From QPIN01 sp965224575 (lineage in GTDB: Bacteria; Pseudomonadota; Gammaproteobacteria; Methylococcales; Methylomonadaceae): a stretch of 64,000 nt of DNA. The position numbers and the translations under genes are program-made. Under the pieces are notes generated by a model. The model worked only from the letters and a program-made list of their open reading frames with translations. It was not told the DNA's origin and did not search any database. Each line of letters starts with the position of its first letter. Position 1 is the stretch's first letter. Location of the stretch: positions 3,100,001 to 3,164,000 of the forward strand of contig CBDCZQ010000006.1 of NCBI GenBank assembly GCA_965224575.1, read 5' to 3'. This document shows, in pieces, positions 54,512-63,596 of this stretch.

Positions 54512-54921
54512 AGTTTAATGTAGGTTAATAGTTAAAGAATATGTTTGTAAACTGCTAAGGCTTTGTTTATATTAAAGCTGTGTGCAAATGCATAACAATT
54601 AATCTGTAGTTATTATACTTTTTTTATACTCAAGGAAACCTTAAAATTTATTAAATAACAATTATATCTAGCTGTGTCTTAACAAAGGATGAAAGGGATG
54701 AATAATCTTTTAATGTTATGTTTTTATACAGGGTATTATCAGAGTTATATTAAGCTTTATCTATAAGGATAGTCGTTTTCTGACAAACTATTAAATTAAC
54801 CGAATACTACACCAAAACGGTCGTTCAGAAAATCTATTTATTCGTTGAAAGAAAGAGCTGAGATAAGATAGGAAGATTTTAAACAGACCTGAGATTTATG
54901 ATGATCTTTAAAAATTAATAT
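54512..54921. other. Gene-free upstream region of the pel operon
   Basis: About 410 AT-rich bases without a gene. It should contain the pel promoter and any regulator sites. No clear -35/-10 pair or FleQ-type site could be called by eye. Confidence 0.4.
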
Positions 54922-55051
54922 CCATGCTCAAAGGGCATGGTTTACATTAACAACCTATACAGAGTTTTGAATCTCTGTGGGTTCTATTCTCCGCCCTTGG
55001 GGGCGATAAAATAAACTTACATAGATGATACCCCGACCGCTTGCGGCGGGG
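54922..55051. repeat. String of four hairpins (IS200/IS605-end or structured-RNA candidate)
   Basis: Stems in succession: CCATGC/GCATGG (54922-54940), CAGAG/CTCTG (54960-54977), CGCCC/GGGCG (54992-55005) and CCCCGACCGC/GCGGCGGGG (55031-55051), the last followed on the plus strand by a T-rich run. The chain of short GC stems in AT-rich DNA resembles the transposon-end or guide-RNA region of IS200/IS605-type elements, but no tnpA or tnpB is present. It lies between pelC and a convergent-side TPR gene. Confidence 0.45.
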
Positions 55052-55076
55052 AGTTTCATTTTTATTTTTTTATTGG

Positions 55077-55739
55077 TTAGTCAAAACTTTCATTTTTAAC
55101 TTCTACTTTATTTTCTGTTTTTTCCATACCTTTCTCTGGTGCTAAGGATTCAATGTATTCAGTGAACCAAGGTAATTGTTTAACATTTTTAAGGTCATCA
55201 TCATTGATAATATCTTGTTCGTCAGGCACTAACCCATGATCTCGCGCATTTTCTAAAGCTTTTAAACAGTCATCATTTTTTTTATGTAAGGCATACAAGC
55301 AAGCCAAGTTATAAGAAGCAGATCCTTGCTGGATAGTCTCGGCTTTTTCAAATGATTCTTTTGCTTTACTGTAAAGTCCATTATCCAAACTGACTTGTTT
55401 GCTCTTAGCCAGACCCATCAGTGCTACTCCACTGTCTATCGAGGCACCCAAATGTTCAGGCGATATAGTTTTGCATAAAGAAAATTTAGTAATGGCTTGA
55501 TCAAATATTTTGCTTGCCTCCTCCGAAGGTTTAGTGAATGCTTGATGCAAAATTGCAAAACCCCAATAATACAGTGCATCTGCATAGTTTGAAGACGACT
55601 CAGGAATAGTCGTAAAAATATCGTAGGCTTGCTGAAATAATTGATCAGCCTTCCCCCCCCTTTCTTGTCGTGCTTCAAGGGTTAATGTTTTTGCTTTCTC
55701 TACTTGTCTACCGCTTAATAAATAGCCTAGAATCGACAT
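55077..55739 (-). CDS. TPR-repeat protein
   Basis: A 220-residue helical protein with TPR units: GKADQLFQQAYDIFTTIP, YADALYYWGFAILHQAFTKP, ASIDSGVALMGLAKSK, YSKAKESFEKAETIQQGSASYNLACLYALHKKNDDCLKAL and the closing ENARDHGLVPDEQDIINDDDLKNVKQLPWF, the pattern of TPR end-of-group domains. No signal peptide is evident. It probably acts as a protein-interaction scaffold; the partner is unknown. It is co-directional with the small membrane protein gene upstream (117 bases). Confidence 0.7.
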   Translation of the reverse strand: MSILGYLLSGRQVEKAKTLTLEARQERGGKADQLFQQAYDIFTTIPESSSNYADALYYWGFAILHQAFTKPSEEASKIFDQAITKFSLCKTISPEHLGASIDSGVALMGLAKSKQVSLDNGLYSKAKESFEKAETIQQGSASYNLACLYALHKKNDDCLKALENARDHGLVPDEQDIINDDDLKNVKQLPWFTEYIESLAPEKGMEKTENKVEVKNESFD

Positions 55740-55856
55740 ATTTTTATCCTGTAAGGTAAAGTCTGGATCAAAAAATCCAGACTAATTTTTATAAAAAATA
55801 CATTTAAAATGTAATGAGGTTTAAGAAATTATAAACCAATTCTATTCTACATAAAC

Positions 55857-56345
55857 TTAATTTCGTCTAATATTTTTCCACCAACTTGATAAAGTCTCAG
55901 TGAAACTTGGTGATTGTAATGGCGAAGTCTCCAATGAATTTTTGGTTACAAGTTTTAAAGATGTTTTGTGCTTTAGTGAAGCTATAAAACCCATTCCCAA
56001 GATAAACTTTGCCCGGATAAAAGCAACCCCTAATAAAGCCACAATCAAAGGGAAAAACTCATAAAAAATGCCAAGAAAGGTCGATTGATCCCCCGCTGTT
56101 TCACTGGAAAGTTCACTGGAAGAATTTTCTGATTGAGAATACCCTTTATCAACTAAATCACCAATATTAGCTTGATCTAATGACCCTTGAATAAACCCAA
56201 TCATTGAATAACCCAAAAATTTAAAGACAAGAAAAGATAGTCCACCAATAACTGCCCACATTATTGCCTGTTTTTTTACAGAACCTGCCGAAGCATAAAA
56301 CCAGATGGCAACAAAAATATTAATGATCCCAAAAATAACACCCAT
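55857..56345 (-). CDS. Small membrane protein of unknown function
   Basis: A 162-residue protein with three to four hydrophobic segments: MGVIFGIINIFVAIWFYASA, IMWAVIGGLSFLVFKFLGYSMIGFI and FFPLIVALLGVAFIRAKFILGMGFI, split by a Ser/Glu-rich polar loop (SQSENSSSELSSETAGD). The C-terminus is polar. I do not recognise a family. It lies 134 bases from the divergent response-regulator gene. Confidence 0.55.
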   Translation of the reverse strand: MGVIFGIINIFVAIWFYASAGSVKKQAIMWAVIGGLSFLVFKFLGYSMIGFIQGSLDQANIGDLVDKGYSQSENSSSELSSETAGDQSTFLGIFYEFFPLIVALLGVAFIRAKFILGMGFIASLKHKTSLKLVTKNSLETSPLQSPSFTETLSSWWKNIRRN

Positions 56346-56478
56346 TGCTAAACCCTCATTCTAAAATTAAAAAAGCCATTCCTTGGCTAAAGTATTGATA
56401 ATACATCCCTGTTGCTGTCGAAGTTCATCAAGTAGCTGTTATTATAAAAAACAAAACTTTCAATAACCTTTCAAGCAA

Positions 56479-57153
56479 ATGAATATTTTATTAATAGAAG
56501 ATGATGAAGTTCTTGCCGATGGTCTTACCCATACACTTTCTAGTAGTGGTTACTCTGTAACAGGAGCTACTAATGGTGCTTATGCAGAACACCTGTTGAA
56601 AGCGCAAGGTTTTGATCTGATAATACTGGACTTAGGGTTGCCTGATATGGATGGCTTACAATTATTACGTAAACTACGCACTCAAAAGCTATCCTTACCA
56701 ATTTTGATTCTTACAGCACGAGATGATATGAATGATCGTATAGAAGGTATTAGCCAGGGGGCTGATGATTATATGACAAAACCGTTTGAATTAAGAGAGC
56801 TGGAAGCACGGTTACATGCTTTAGTCAGACGTTGCTATGGTGGCTTTAATCATATTATTGAGGTAGGAAATCTGCAATTAGATACCAGTAATCATCAAAT
56901 TCTTGCCAAGGGAGAATTGCTATCATTATCTGCGCGTGAATCTGCAGTATTGGAAATATTGATGATGCAGAAAGGAAAGATTATCAGTAAAGATAAAATT
57001 GCCCAGCATTTATCTTTACATGGCGATGCATTGGCTGATAATGCTATCGAAGTTTATATTCATCGTATCAGAAAACGAATTGAGCCCTTTAATGCAGGCA
57101 TCAGAACACTCCGGGGTTTAGGTTATTTATTGGAGAAAAAATTTGAACAATAA
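56479..57153 (+). CDS. OmpR-family response regulator
   Basis: A 224-residue two-component regulator. Receiver domain with acidic pocket EDDE (7-10), phospho-acceptor D51 in LIILDLGLPDMDG, LTARDD and the conserved Lys in DDYMTKPFELREL. A C-terminal winged-helix DNA-binding domain follows (~130-222), ending with VEVYIHRIRKRIEP-like IEVYIHRIRKRIEPFNAGIR and TLRGLGYLLE. It resembles QseB/TctD-type regulators. The kinase gene overlaps it by 11 bases. Targets cannot be told; nearby candidates are the Mrp and small membrane protein genes. Confidence 0.92.
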   Translation: MNILLIEDDEVLADGLTHTLSSSGYSVTGATNGAYAEHLLKAQGFDLIILDLGLPDMDGLQLLRKLRTQKLSLPILILTARDDMNDRIEGISQGADDYMTKPFELRELEARLHALVRRCYGGFNHIIEVGNLQLDTSNHQILAKGELLSLSARESAVLEILMMQKGKIISKDKIAQHLSLHGDALADNAIEVYIHRIRKRIEPFNAGIRTLRGLGYLLEKKFEQ

Positions 57154-58516
57154 AGTCACCAGTCTGAAATCAGCGATAGCCTATCGGCTGATTATTCCGG
57201 TCATTATTTTTATAGTTTTAGAAACAGCCTTATCCTATTTTGTTACATTGTATTATGTTGATAAAACGTATGATCGTTGGCTGCTGGATTCTGCACGTTC
57301 ACTGGTGCAGGAAGTCGTAGTGAATGAACATAAAGTTTCCGTAAAATTATCGAAGAATGCACTGGAAATTTTTACATGGGATGATGTTGATACTACTTTT
57401 TTCAAAATTAACACTGAAGAAACAGGTGTAATAGCAGGTGATTCAATGTTACCTGATCCATCAACAGTCATAACCGCAGACCAGCCTGTTTATTCGGATG
57501 TAAGTATTGATGACAAAGCAATTCGTATGGTTTCTTTACTGGTTCCAGACATGCTGCCAGATAAAGTTTATATTCATGTGGCAGAAACCTTAAACAAACG
57601 ACAGGATATGATGATTGATATATTGCTGACCGATTTAATCCCTCAAATATTATTAACCTTATTCATCAGTTTGCTGCTTTATGAGGCGATAAACCACGGG
57701 TTAGCCCCACTGCATAAACTAGCTGACGACATTTCCCAGCGTTCGCCCAGTGATTTGAGTCCAATCCCGGAAACACATGTATTTTCTGAAGTAAGGACAT
57801 TAACAGATACTATTAACAGTTTGTTGGAAAAGTTATCAACTGCTACAGCTTCACAACAGCGTTTCATTGCAAATGCTGCTCATCAACTCCGCACACCATT
57901 AGCCGGACTGAAATTACAAGCCGAACGTGCGCAACGCGAAGATAACTTACTCGCTATGCAACCCGCTTTATCACAAATTCAGAATAGTGCAGATAGAGTG
58001 TCGCATATGATTACTCAATTATTAGCTTTGGCTCGTTCTGCCCCGATTGAAGGTAGTCATCAGATGGAGAGAGTTGACTTATATGATCTAGCCAAGTCGG
58101 TGTGTATTGAGTGGGTGCCTAAAGCGTTAGAAAAAAACATGGAGATAAGTTTTGTAGCTGCCGACCTCCCACATTTTATTAAGGGTGACAGAGTGCTATT
58201 AACTGAATTGCTTGCTAATTTGTTGGATAACGCCATTGCTTACGGACATAAAAATGGCAATATAGCTGTCAGTTTGACTAATCAACCGATCCTTTGTATG
58301 AGCATTGAAAATGACGGACCCGGTATTGATGAATTTGAGACCAGTAAAATATTTGAACGCTTTTATCGTATTCCAGGTAGTTCTGGTGATGGCTGTGGTT
58401 TAGGACTTGCCATAGTCAAGGAAATTGCAGATTTACATCAAGTGAGACTATTATTATTTAGCTCTGGCAACGGGGGAGCCCGATTTGATTTACAATTTAA
58501 CGAGATTGATGGTTGA
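57143..58516 (+). CDS. Sensor histidine kinase
   Basis: A 457-residue membrane kinase. N-terminal transmembrane helix (LIIPVIIFIVLETALSYFVTLYYV), a periplasmic sensor region of the QseC/TctE 2CSK_N type (~40-150), second helix (LIPQILLTLFISLLLYEAI), HAMP, then HisKA with QRFIANAAHQLRTPLAGLK (H247) and an ATPase domain with N box (LLANLLDNAIAYG), DGPGI and GCGLGLAIVKEIADLH. It starts with TTG at 57143, preceded by TTGGAG seven bases upstream, inside the end of the regulator gene. Confidence 0.92.
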   Translation: MNNKVTSLKSAIAYRLIIPVIIFIVLETALSYFVTLYYVDKTYDRWLLDSARSLVQEVVVNEHKVSVKLSKNALEIFTWDDVDTTFFKINTEETGVIAGDSMLPDPSTVITADQPVYSDVSIDDKAIRMVSLLVPDMLPDKVYIHVAETLNKRQDMMIDILLTDLIPQILLTLFISLLLYEAINHGLAPLHKLADDISQRSPSDLSPIPETHVFSEVRTLTDTINSLLEKLSTATASQQRFIANAAHQLRTPLAGLKLQAERAQREDNLLAMQPALSQIQNSADRVSHMITQLLALARSAPIEGSHQMERVDLYDLAKSVCIEWVPKALEKNMEISFVAADLPHFIKGDRVLLTELLANLLDNAIAYGHKNGNIAVSLTNQPILCMSIENDGPGIDEFETSKIFERFYRIPGSSGDGCGLGLAIVKEIADLHQVRLLLFSSGNGGARFDLQFNEIDG

Positions 58517-58555
58517 ACTTAGAATAATCAGTGATCTAGCTGATTATTCTAAGTT
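58516..58555. terminator. Perfect 16-bp hairpin after the kinase gene
   Basis: AACTTAGAATAATCAG at 58516..58531 and its exact reverse complement at 58540..58555 enclose an 8-base loop. The stem begins on the last base of the kinase stop codon. There is no T tract, so it may act as terminator or as an mRNA-stabilising hairpin. Confidence 0.6.
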
Positions 58556-58624
58556 GAATATAATGATTCGATAGTCTGCAAGGTTTCAAATAACGATCAA
58601 AAAACAAATAATTTGAGCAACTTT

Positions 58625-58678
58625 GGAGAGCGGATCTTTAGTCCGCATTTTAGAATGCAGGCTAAAGACCTGCCCTTC
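58625..58678. repeat. Double-hairpin repeat related to 2241..2297
   Basis: GCGGATCTTTAGTCCGC forms a first stem, GCAGGCTAAAGACCTGC a second, enclosed by GGAGA... The same plan occurs at 2241..2297. Confidence 0.5.
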
Positions 58679-58795
58679 ATTTGAAATGTAAATGTTATTC
58701 CCATTCCTTAAGTGAAAGGTTAATGTAAGCTTGTAAAGTTAGAATAGCCACAGCAAGACAGCTTGTCTTATTAAGCAAAAAAGGTGTGATTGATT

Positions 58796-58921
58796 ATGAG
58801 TAAGGTAGCTAAACAACCCATTAATTTTTTACATAAAACGATCACTGTTATTATAAGTTTTCTTGGAATTATTTTAGTATTAGCTCTTGGCATGACATAC
58901 TGGGTCTATCTTAGATCTTGA
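58796..58921 (+). CDS. Small single-pass membrane protein
   Basis: A 41-residue open frame: MSKVAKQPINFLHKT, one hydrophobic helix ITVIISFLGIILVLALGMTY, WVYLRS end. An AAGGTG sequence lies 9-10 bases before the ATG. The positive N-terminus and single helix are typical for small membrane proteins, but no family is recognised. It precedes the Mrp operon by about 100 bases and could be an accessory to it or a chance frame. Confidence 0.45.
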   Translation: MSKVAKQPINFLHKTITVIISFLGIILVLALGMTYWVYLRS

Positions 58922-59022
58922 ATAGGTTCTTACAAACTATTAGGCAAGAAAAATAATATAGAAACCCTACTAGATTTGGAGTACTAGCCGCAGTAAAACA
59001 ACTTTTGCCTTTAAACCCAATT

Positions 59023-61290
59023 ATGTCAATAGTCCTGTTATTCATCATTCCTATGGTTTTGTCGATTGCATCCCCTTTTGGTTTTCGGTTACTGGGAAGA
59101 AATTGGTCAAAATTGGTGGGCGTTTTTGTCCTTATTATGGCAGGGCTTGTTATTTCACTGCTGGACCCAGCATCTAGCGGCAATCCGCAAATAGTAAACT
59201 TCGAATGGATTCCGCAACTAGGATTGAATGTAACGCTGCGCGCTGATTCCTTCGGTCTATTTATAGCGCTTATTATTACTGTTATCGGAGCAGGTATTTT
59301 TTCCTATACTTCGGGGTATATGGGGGATGACCCTCGCACCGGCTCCATTACAGGTTGGCTGCTGCTCTTTATGGCCTCTATGCTGGGAGTGGCATTGGCT
59401 GATAATATCGTGCTGCTTTTTGTGAGTTGGGAATTGACCTCTATTACCAGCTATATCCTTATTGGCAGCAACCACCGAGATGTGAAGGCCAGAGCTGGCG
59501 CAAAAACAGCCTTGTTGGTGACTGCGGTGGGTGGTCTTGCATTATTAGCTGCCGTGGTATTGCTAGGACTTGCTTCGGGAATTTGGAACCTGTCTGAATT
59601 GCCACCCATGCACGATCACCCCTGGGCAATGCCGATCTTTGTGCTTATTTGTCTGGCGGCATTCAGCAAAAGTGCACAGTGGCCTTTCTGTTTCTGGTTG
59701 CCTGGTGCTATGGCAGCTCCCACCCCTATTAGTGCCTATCTACATTCTGCAACCATGGTAAAAGCCGGAGTCATTCTATTGGCTCGCATGCATCCGATTC
59801 TTTCTGAATATGTGGCTTGGACACCTACACTGGTTTTTTTTTCAGCAGCAAGCATAATAGTCGTTATTTTGGCAATTCCTAAAGAAACTGATTTAAAAGC
59901 ACTTTTAGCACATTCTACCGTTGGCGCTCTGGCGCTAATGGTCTGTCTGATTGGTATCGGAACACCTTATGCTCTCAATGCAATGACGGTCTTTCTATTG
60001 GCTCATGCCTGTTATAAAGCCCCTCTTTTTCTGGTTGCAGGCTCCATTGATCATGCGGTTCATAATCGCGATATCAATATTTTAGGAGGACTGGCTGGTA
60101 AAATGCCCTTTACCGCTGCTACGGCTTGTATAGCAGGCATTTCCATGATTGGCCTTCCTCCCATGCTGGGTTTTGCTGCCAAAGAAATGATTTTAGAGAC
60201 AGGTCTATCTTATTCACCCTGGCTGGTCGCTTTGATGACTCTTTTGGTTACCGCTTTCGTCATGGTCGCCTGCTGTGTTGTTTTGATTCCAGCTTTTGGC
60301 AAAAATCATGGTCTGGTCAAAAAAGCCCATGAATCGCCTTGGTCAATGCTTGCTCCAATGCTGTTGATTAGTCTTCTTGGATTAGTCAGTGGGCTTGGGC
60401 TGTCACCTTTGGAAGACTACCTGATTGCACCTGCTGTTATTTCTTTAGGTGTTAAGCCTGCAGATCTGGGTTTGTGGCATGGGTTTACCCTTCATCTTGG
60501 ACTCAGTGCACTGGCTGTATTGGCTGGCTGGTTAGCTTATAAGCAACGCTATGCCCTTTATAAAAGAGTACCTGTACTGCCTAGTGGAATAATGATTCAT
60601 GATGCAATCTGGAACGCAGTGCTTGCTGTTGCAAGGACACTGACTCGACTTATTCAAAATGGCTCTTTAACCTCTTATCTAGGGACAACCATTATCGTAA
60701 CATGTGCTTTGATACTTTATGCCTGGGTTCAGGTTGATGCGCCGATGAGGCCGTCTTTAGTCCAAAAAATCACCCTAGCGGAATTATCAGCAGGGCTGTT
60801 GATCATGGCAAGCAGTCTTGCTACCGCTTTTGCACGTCAGCGTTTACCAGCCATTGCAGCCCTCGGTTCGATGGGGATGGGAATGACGCTGTTTTTTATT
60901 GTTTCCCAGGCTCCGGATCTGGCTCTTACACAGTTTTTAGTTGAAATTCTTGCCGTTGTTCTGCTGGTTGTCGCTTTTCGCCACCTACCTGACTTTGCTA
61001 GAGAGCCTATCAAAATTCAAATCAGTCGATTGGCTATTTCTATGCTAACAGGGCTAACAATGATGGTTTTAACGCTGGTAGCACTGAGTACAGATTATGG
61101 CGAGAGGATAAGTTACTGGTATGGTTTGAATGCATTAAAGCAAGGACACGGAGTCAATGTTGTTAATGTTATTCTGGTGGATTTTAGAGCTTTAGATACC
61201 TTAGGTGAAATCACTGTTTTGAGTATTGCGGCTTTAGGTGTTGGTGTTTTAATTGGCAGTCTCAAACAAACAAAAAAGGAGGTGATATGA
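59023..61290 (+). CDS. mrpA: Mrp antiporter subunit A
   Basis: About 755 residues, a proton-pumping NADH-dehydrogenase-like (NuoL/MrpA) membrane protein with roughly twenty helices. Key segments: LLFVSWELTSITSYILIG with the membrane Glu, FCFWLPGAMAAPTPISAYLHSATMVKAGVILLAR with the Lys, and LLAHSTVGALALM. The C-terminal part (from ~600) has QAPDLALTQFLVEILAVVLLVVAF, the MrpA-specific extension, and VDFRALDTLGEITVLSIAALGV. ATG 59023 is chosen; TTG 59005 in the same frame is an alternative. Mrp complexes exchange Na+ for H+ and protect against salt and alkali. The stop overlaps mrpB by four bases. Confidence 0.9.
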   Translation: MSIVLLFIIPMVLSIASPFGFRLLGRNWSKLVGVFVLIMAGLVISLLDPASSGNPQIVNFEWIPQLGLNVTLRADSFGLFIALIITVIGAGIFSYTSGYMGDDPRTGSITGWLLLFMASMLGVALADNIVLLFVSWELTSITSYILIGSNHRDVKARAGAKTALLVTAVGGLALLAAVVLLGLASGIWNLSELPPMHDHPWAMPIFVLICLAAFSKSAQWPFCFWLPGAMAAPTPISAYLHSATMVKAGVILLARMHPILSEYVAWTPTLVFFSAASIIVVILAIPKETDLKALLAHSTVGALALMVCLIGIGTPYALNAMTVFLLAHACYKAPLFLVAGSIDHAVHNRDINILGGLAGKMPFTAATACIAGISMIGLPPMLGFAAKEMILETGLSYSPWLVALMTLLVTAFVMVACCVVLIPAFGKNHGLVKKAHESPWSMLAPMLLISLLGLVSGLGLSPLEDYLIAPAVISLGVKPADLGLWHGFTLHLGLSALAVLAGWLAYKQRYALYKRVPVLPSGIMIHDAIWNAVLAVARTLTRLIQNGSLTSYLGTTIIVTCALILYAWVQVDAPMRPSLVQKITLAELSAGLLIMASSLATAFARQRLPAIAALGSMGMGMTLFFIVSQAPDLALTQFLVEILAVVLLVVAFRHLPDFAREPIKIQISRLAISMLTGLTMMVLTLVALSTDYGERISYWYGLNALKQGHGVNVVNVILVDFRALDTLGEITVLSIAALGVGVLIGSLKQTKKEVI

Positions 61291-61718
61291 AATCTTCGCC
61301 TATTCTTGATATAACATTGCGCTGGCTGATTGTTCTTTTAGGTATTGTTTCTTTTTTTCTTCTGTTACGAGGACACGATGAGCCAGGCGGAGGTTTTTCA
61401 GGCGGACTTTTGGCTGCCAGTGCCATTATTATTATGACGATTACCTATGGTGCAGATGCCGGTCGCAAGCTACTCCATTTTCAACCGCTTTCTTATATCG
61501 CTACTGGATTGATTTTAGCAGTTCTAGCAAGCCTGTTTCAATGGAATAGCACTTTTATGAGCTCGGTGTGGATAACGCTTCCGCTAGGGTTTGTCACCGT
61601 CAAATTAGGCACACCTTTACTATTTGATCTAGGCGTTTATGTGGTAGTTTTGGGTGTTGTCAGCTCATTTGTATTGGAAATAGAGTCGGTGGTAAAAACA
61701 AAAAAGGAAGAACGATAA
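61287..61718 (+). CDS. mrpB: Mrp antiporter subunit B
   Basis: A 143-residue membrane protein with four helices and the MnhB signature LLLRGHDEPGGGFSGGLLAASAIII. An AGGAGGTGAT-type ribosome binding site precedes the ATG, and start and mrpA stop overlap (ATGA). It ends ESVVKTKKEER next to mrpC. Essential small subunit of the Na+/H+ antiporter complex. Confidence 0.92.
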   Translation: MKSSPILDITLRWLIVLLGIVSFFLLLRGHDEPGGGFSGGLLAASAIIIMTITYGADAGRKLLHFQPLSYIATGLILAVLASLFQWNSTFMSSVWITLPLGFVTVKLGTPLLFDLGVYVVVLGVVSSFVLEIESVVKTKKEER

Positions 61719-62107
61719 TGGAAATTATTATGAGTCTGGTTATTGGCGTTTGCTATGCTTCTGCTGTTTTTTTACTGCTGCAAAAAAGGCTTTTACAGAT
61801 TGTTCTAGGAATAGCGTTATTAGGTCATGCTACCAATTTGCTTATCTTTGTCGCAGCTGGTCTCCATGGCAGCAGTGTTCCCATTATACCTAATGGAGCA
61901 GAAGTTCTGCCGCCAACAGCCGTTGACCCTCTGCCACAAGCTTTAATCTTAACCGCAATTGTTATTGGTCTGGCACTGTTCGGCTTTTCTCTGGCACTTG
62001 CCTATCGATGTGTGGCGGTTCTGGGGCACGATGATATTGATCAGATTACTCATACAGATAGCCTTGATGATCCTGTTTCAAAAGCGGACGACAAACTACG
62101 TGAGTAA
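61718..62107 (+). CDS. mrpC: Mrp antiporter subunit C
   Basis: A 129-residue NuoK-like subunit with three helices: MSLVIGVCYASAVFLLLQK, LLQIVLGIALLGHATNLLIFVAAG and the DPLPQALILTAIVIGLALFGFSLALAYR motif that marks MrpC/MnhC. Its ATG shares a base with the mrpB stop. The polar tail (DHI DQITHTDSLDD-like) extends past the last helix. Confidence 0.92.
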   Translation: MEIIMSLVIGVCYASAVFLLLQKRLLQIVLGIALLGHATNLLIFVAAGLHGSSVPIIPNGAEVLPPTAVDPLPQALILTAIVIGLALFGFSLALAYRCVAVLGHDDIDQITHTDSLDDPVSKADDKLRE

Positions 62108-63596
62108 TTTACTGATTCTGCCATTATTAATTCCACTCATTTCAGCTGCTCTGGGTATTTCAACTCGCCAACATGCAACTGCTCAACGGTGGATATCTCT
62201 CACGGGCATCACCCTTTATCTTATTTTCGGTTTTTTTCTTATTAGCCAGGTTCTTGATCAAAGCTACCTGACTACCCAAGTAGGGGGCTGGCAAGCACCC
62301 TATGGAATAACATTGGTCGCAGACCTACTTGCTGCAATCATGATTCTGTTTACCGGTCTGATCGGTTTTTCGGTGCTGCTATTTTCTCTAATGAGCTGCA
62401 AACAGGATGGTTTTTCTCCCGCTTTTCATCCGCTAGTTCACTTTCTCGTAATGGGGGCGAGCGGTGCATTTCTTACAGGTGATATTTTCAATCTGTATGT
62501 TAGTTTTGAAATTATGCTAATGGCCAGTTTTGCCCTAATGACTTTGGAAGGTCGAGCAGAACAAACTGAAGGCGCAGTCAAATATGTAGTCCTTAATTTA
62601 CTCTCCTCAGCTATTTTTTTGGCAGGGCTAGGGCTTTTATATGCCAAGGCTGGCACCTTGAATATGGCGGACATTTCAGTTATTTCACAGCAAGCTGCTG
62701 CTGATGATAAAGTGGGACCAATCCGGTTGGCAGGACTGCTTTTTTTCGTGACCTTTTCTGTCAAAGCGGGCATGTTTCCCTTTTTTTTCTGGCTTCCTGC
62801 CAGCTATCACACCCCTTCAGTTCCCGTGTCAGCACTGTTTTCCGGGATTCTTACTAAAGTAGGTGTTTATGCATTGATCCGTCTGCATACCTTGATAATG
62901 CCAGGTGAAGTACTCGGTTATAAATTACTGCTTATAATGGGCGTTTCTACCATGCTTATTGGCGTTTTTGGTGCCGCCAGTCAAATGCATATTCGTCGTA
63001 TTCTGTCTTTTCACATCATTAGTCAAATAGGCTACATTGTGGTGGGGCTAGCCATCAAAACCCCCTTGGCACTGGCCTCCGCCATTTTTTTTATAGGCCA
63101 TAATATTATCGCCAAAGGAAACTTGTTTCTAGTGGCTGGACTTGCTTCTGATACGGTCGGTTCAGAAAAACTGCATAAAACAGGCGGCATGTGGAAAGCC
63201 TGGCCGCAACTGGGTATTATTTATCTGATTTCAGCTTTTTCTTTAGCCGGGCTGCCTCCGTTAAGCGGTTTTGTGGCTAAATTTTCAATTGTCTGGGCCA
63301 CAGTGGAATCACAATTGTGGTGGGTGATGGCTGCGGCCATTTTTACGGGTATCTTTACCCTGTATTCCATGGTAAAAATCTGGGTTGAGGTTTTCTGGAA
63401 AGATCACCCAGACCCAAGCAGAGATCTTAGTTTAGATAAAAATAGCAAACGTCTTGTTCCTGTCAGTCTATTGGCGTTAATCACTATTTTTCTCGGATTA
63501 GGCGGCGGCCCTTTGTTTGATATTTGTTTACGTGCCGGTGAGCAGTTGGTTGATCCGACGGGCTATATTATGGCAGTGTTGGGGGAGATAAAATGA
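62100..63596 (+). CDS. mrpD: Mrp antiporter subunit D
   Basis: A 498-residue NuoN/NuoM-like antiporter subunit. The open frame extends upstream to 61959, but GTG 62100 (VSNLLILPLLIPLISA) gives the usual MrpD N-terminus and overlaps mrpC by eight bases. Conserved: FNLYVSFEIMLMASFALMTL with the membrane Glu, FPFFFWLPASYHTPSVPVSALFSGILTKVGVYAL with the Lys, and RRILSFHIISQIGYIVVGLA. It forms the proton/sodium path with MrpA. Confidence 0.92.
   Translation: MSNLLILPLLIPLISAALGISTRQHATAQRWISLTGITLYLIFGFFLISQVLDQSYLTTQVGGWQAPYGITLVADLLAAIMILFTGLIGFSVLLFSLMSCKQDGFSPAFHPLVHFLVMGASGAFLTGDIFNLYVSFEIMLMASFALMTLEGRAEQTEGAVKYVVLNLLSSAIFLAGLGLLYAKAGTLNMADISVISQQAAADDKVGPIRLAGLLFFVTFSVKAGMFPFFFWLPASYHTPSVPVSALFSGILTKVGVYALIRLHTLIMPGEVLGYKLLLIMGVSTMLIGVFGAASQMHIRRILSFHIISQIGYIVVGLAIKTPLALASAIFFIGHNIIAKGNLFLVAGLASDTVGSEKLHKTGGMWKAWPQLGIIYLISAFSLAGLPPLSGFVAKFSIVWATVESQLWWVMAAAIFTGIFTLYSMVKIWVEVFWKDHPDPSRDLSLDKNSKRLVPVSLLALITIFLGLGGGPLFDICLRAGEQLVDPTGYIMAVLGEIK

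Noticed and set aside
56479..58516. Two-component system as regulator of pel
   Set aside because: It is divergent from the intervening genes and 2 kb from pelC; nothing in the sequence links the two.
61959..62099. Upstream extension of mrpD
   Set aside because: It overlaps mrpC in another frame, and GTG 62100 gives the normal MrpD N-terminus.
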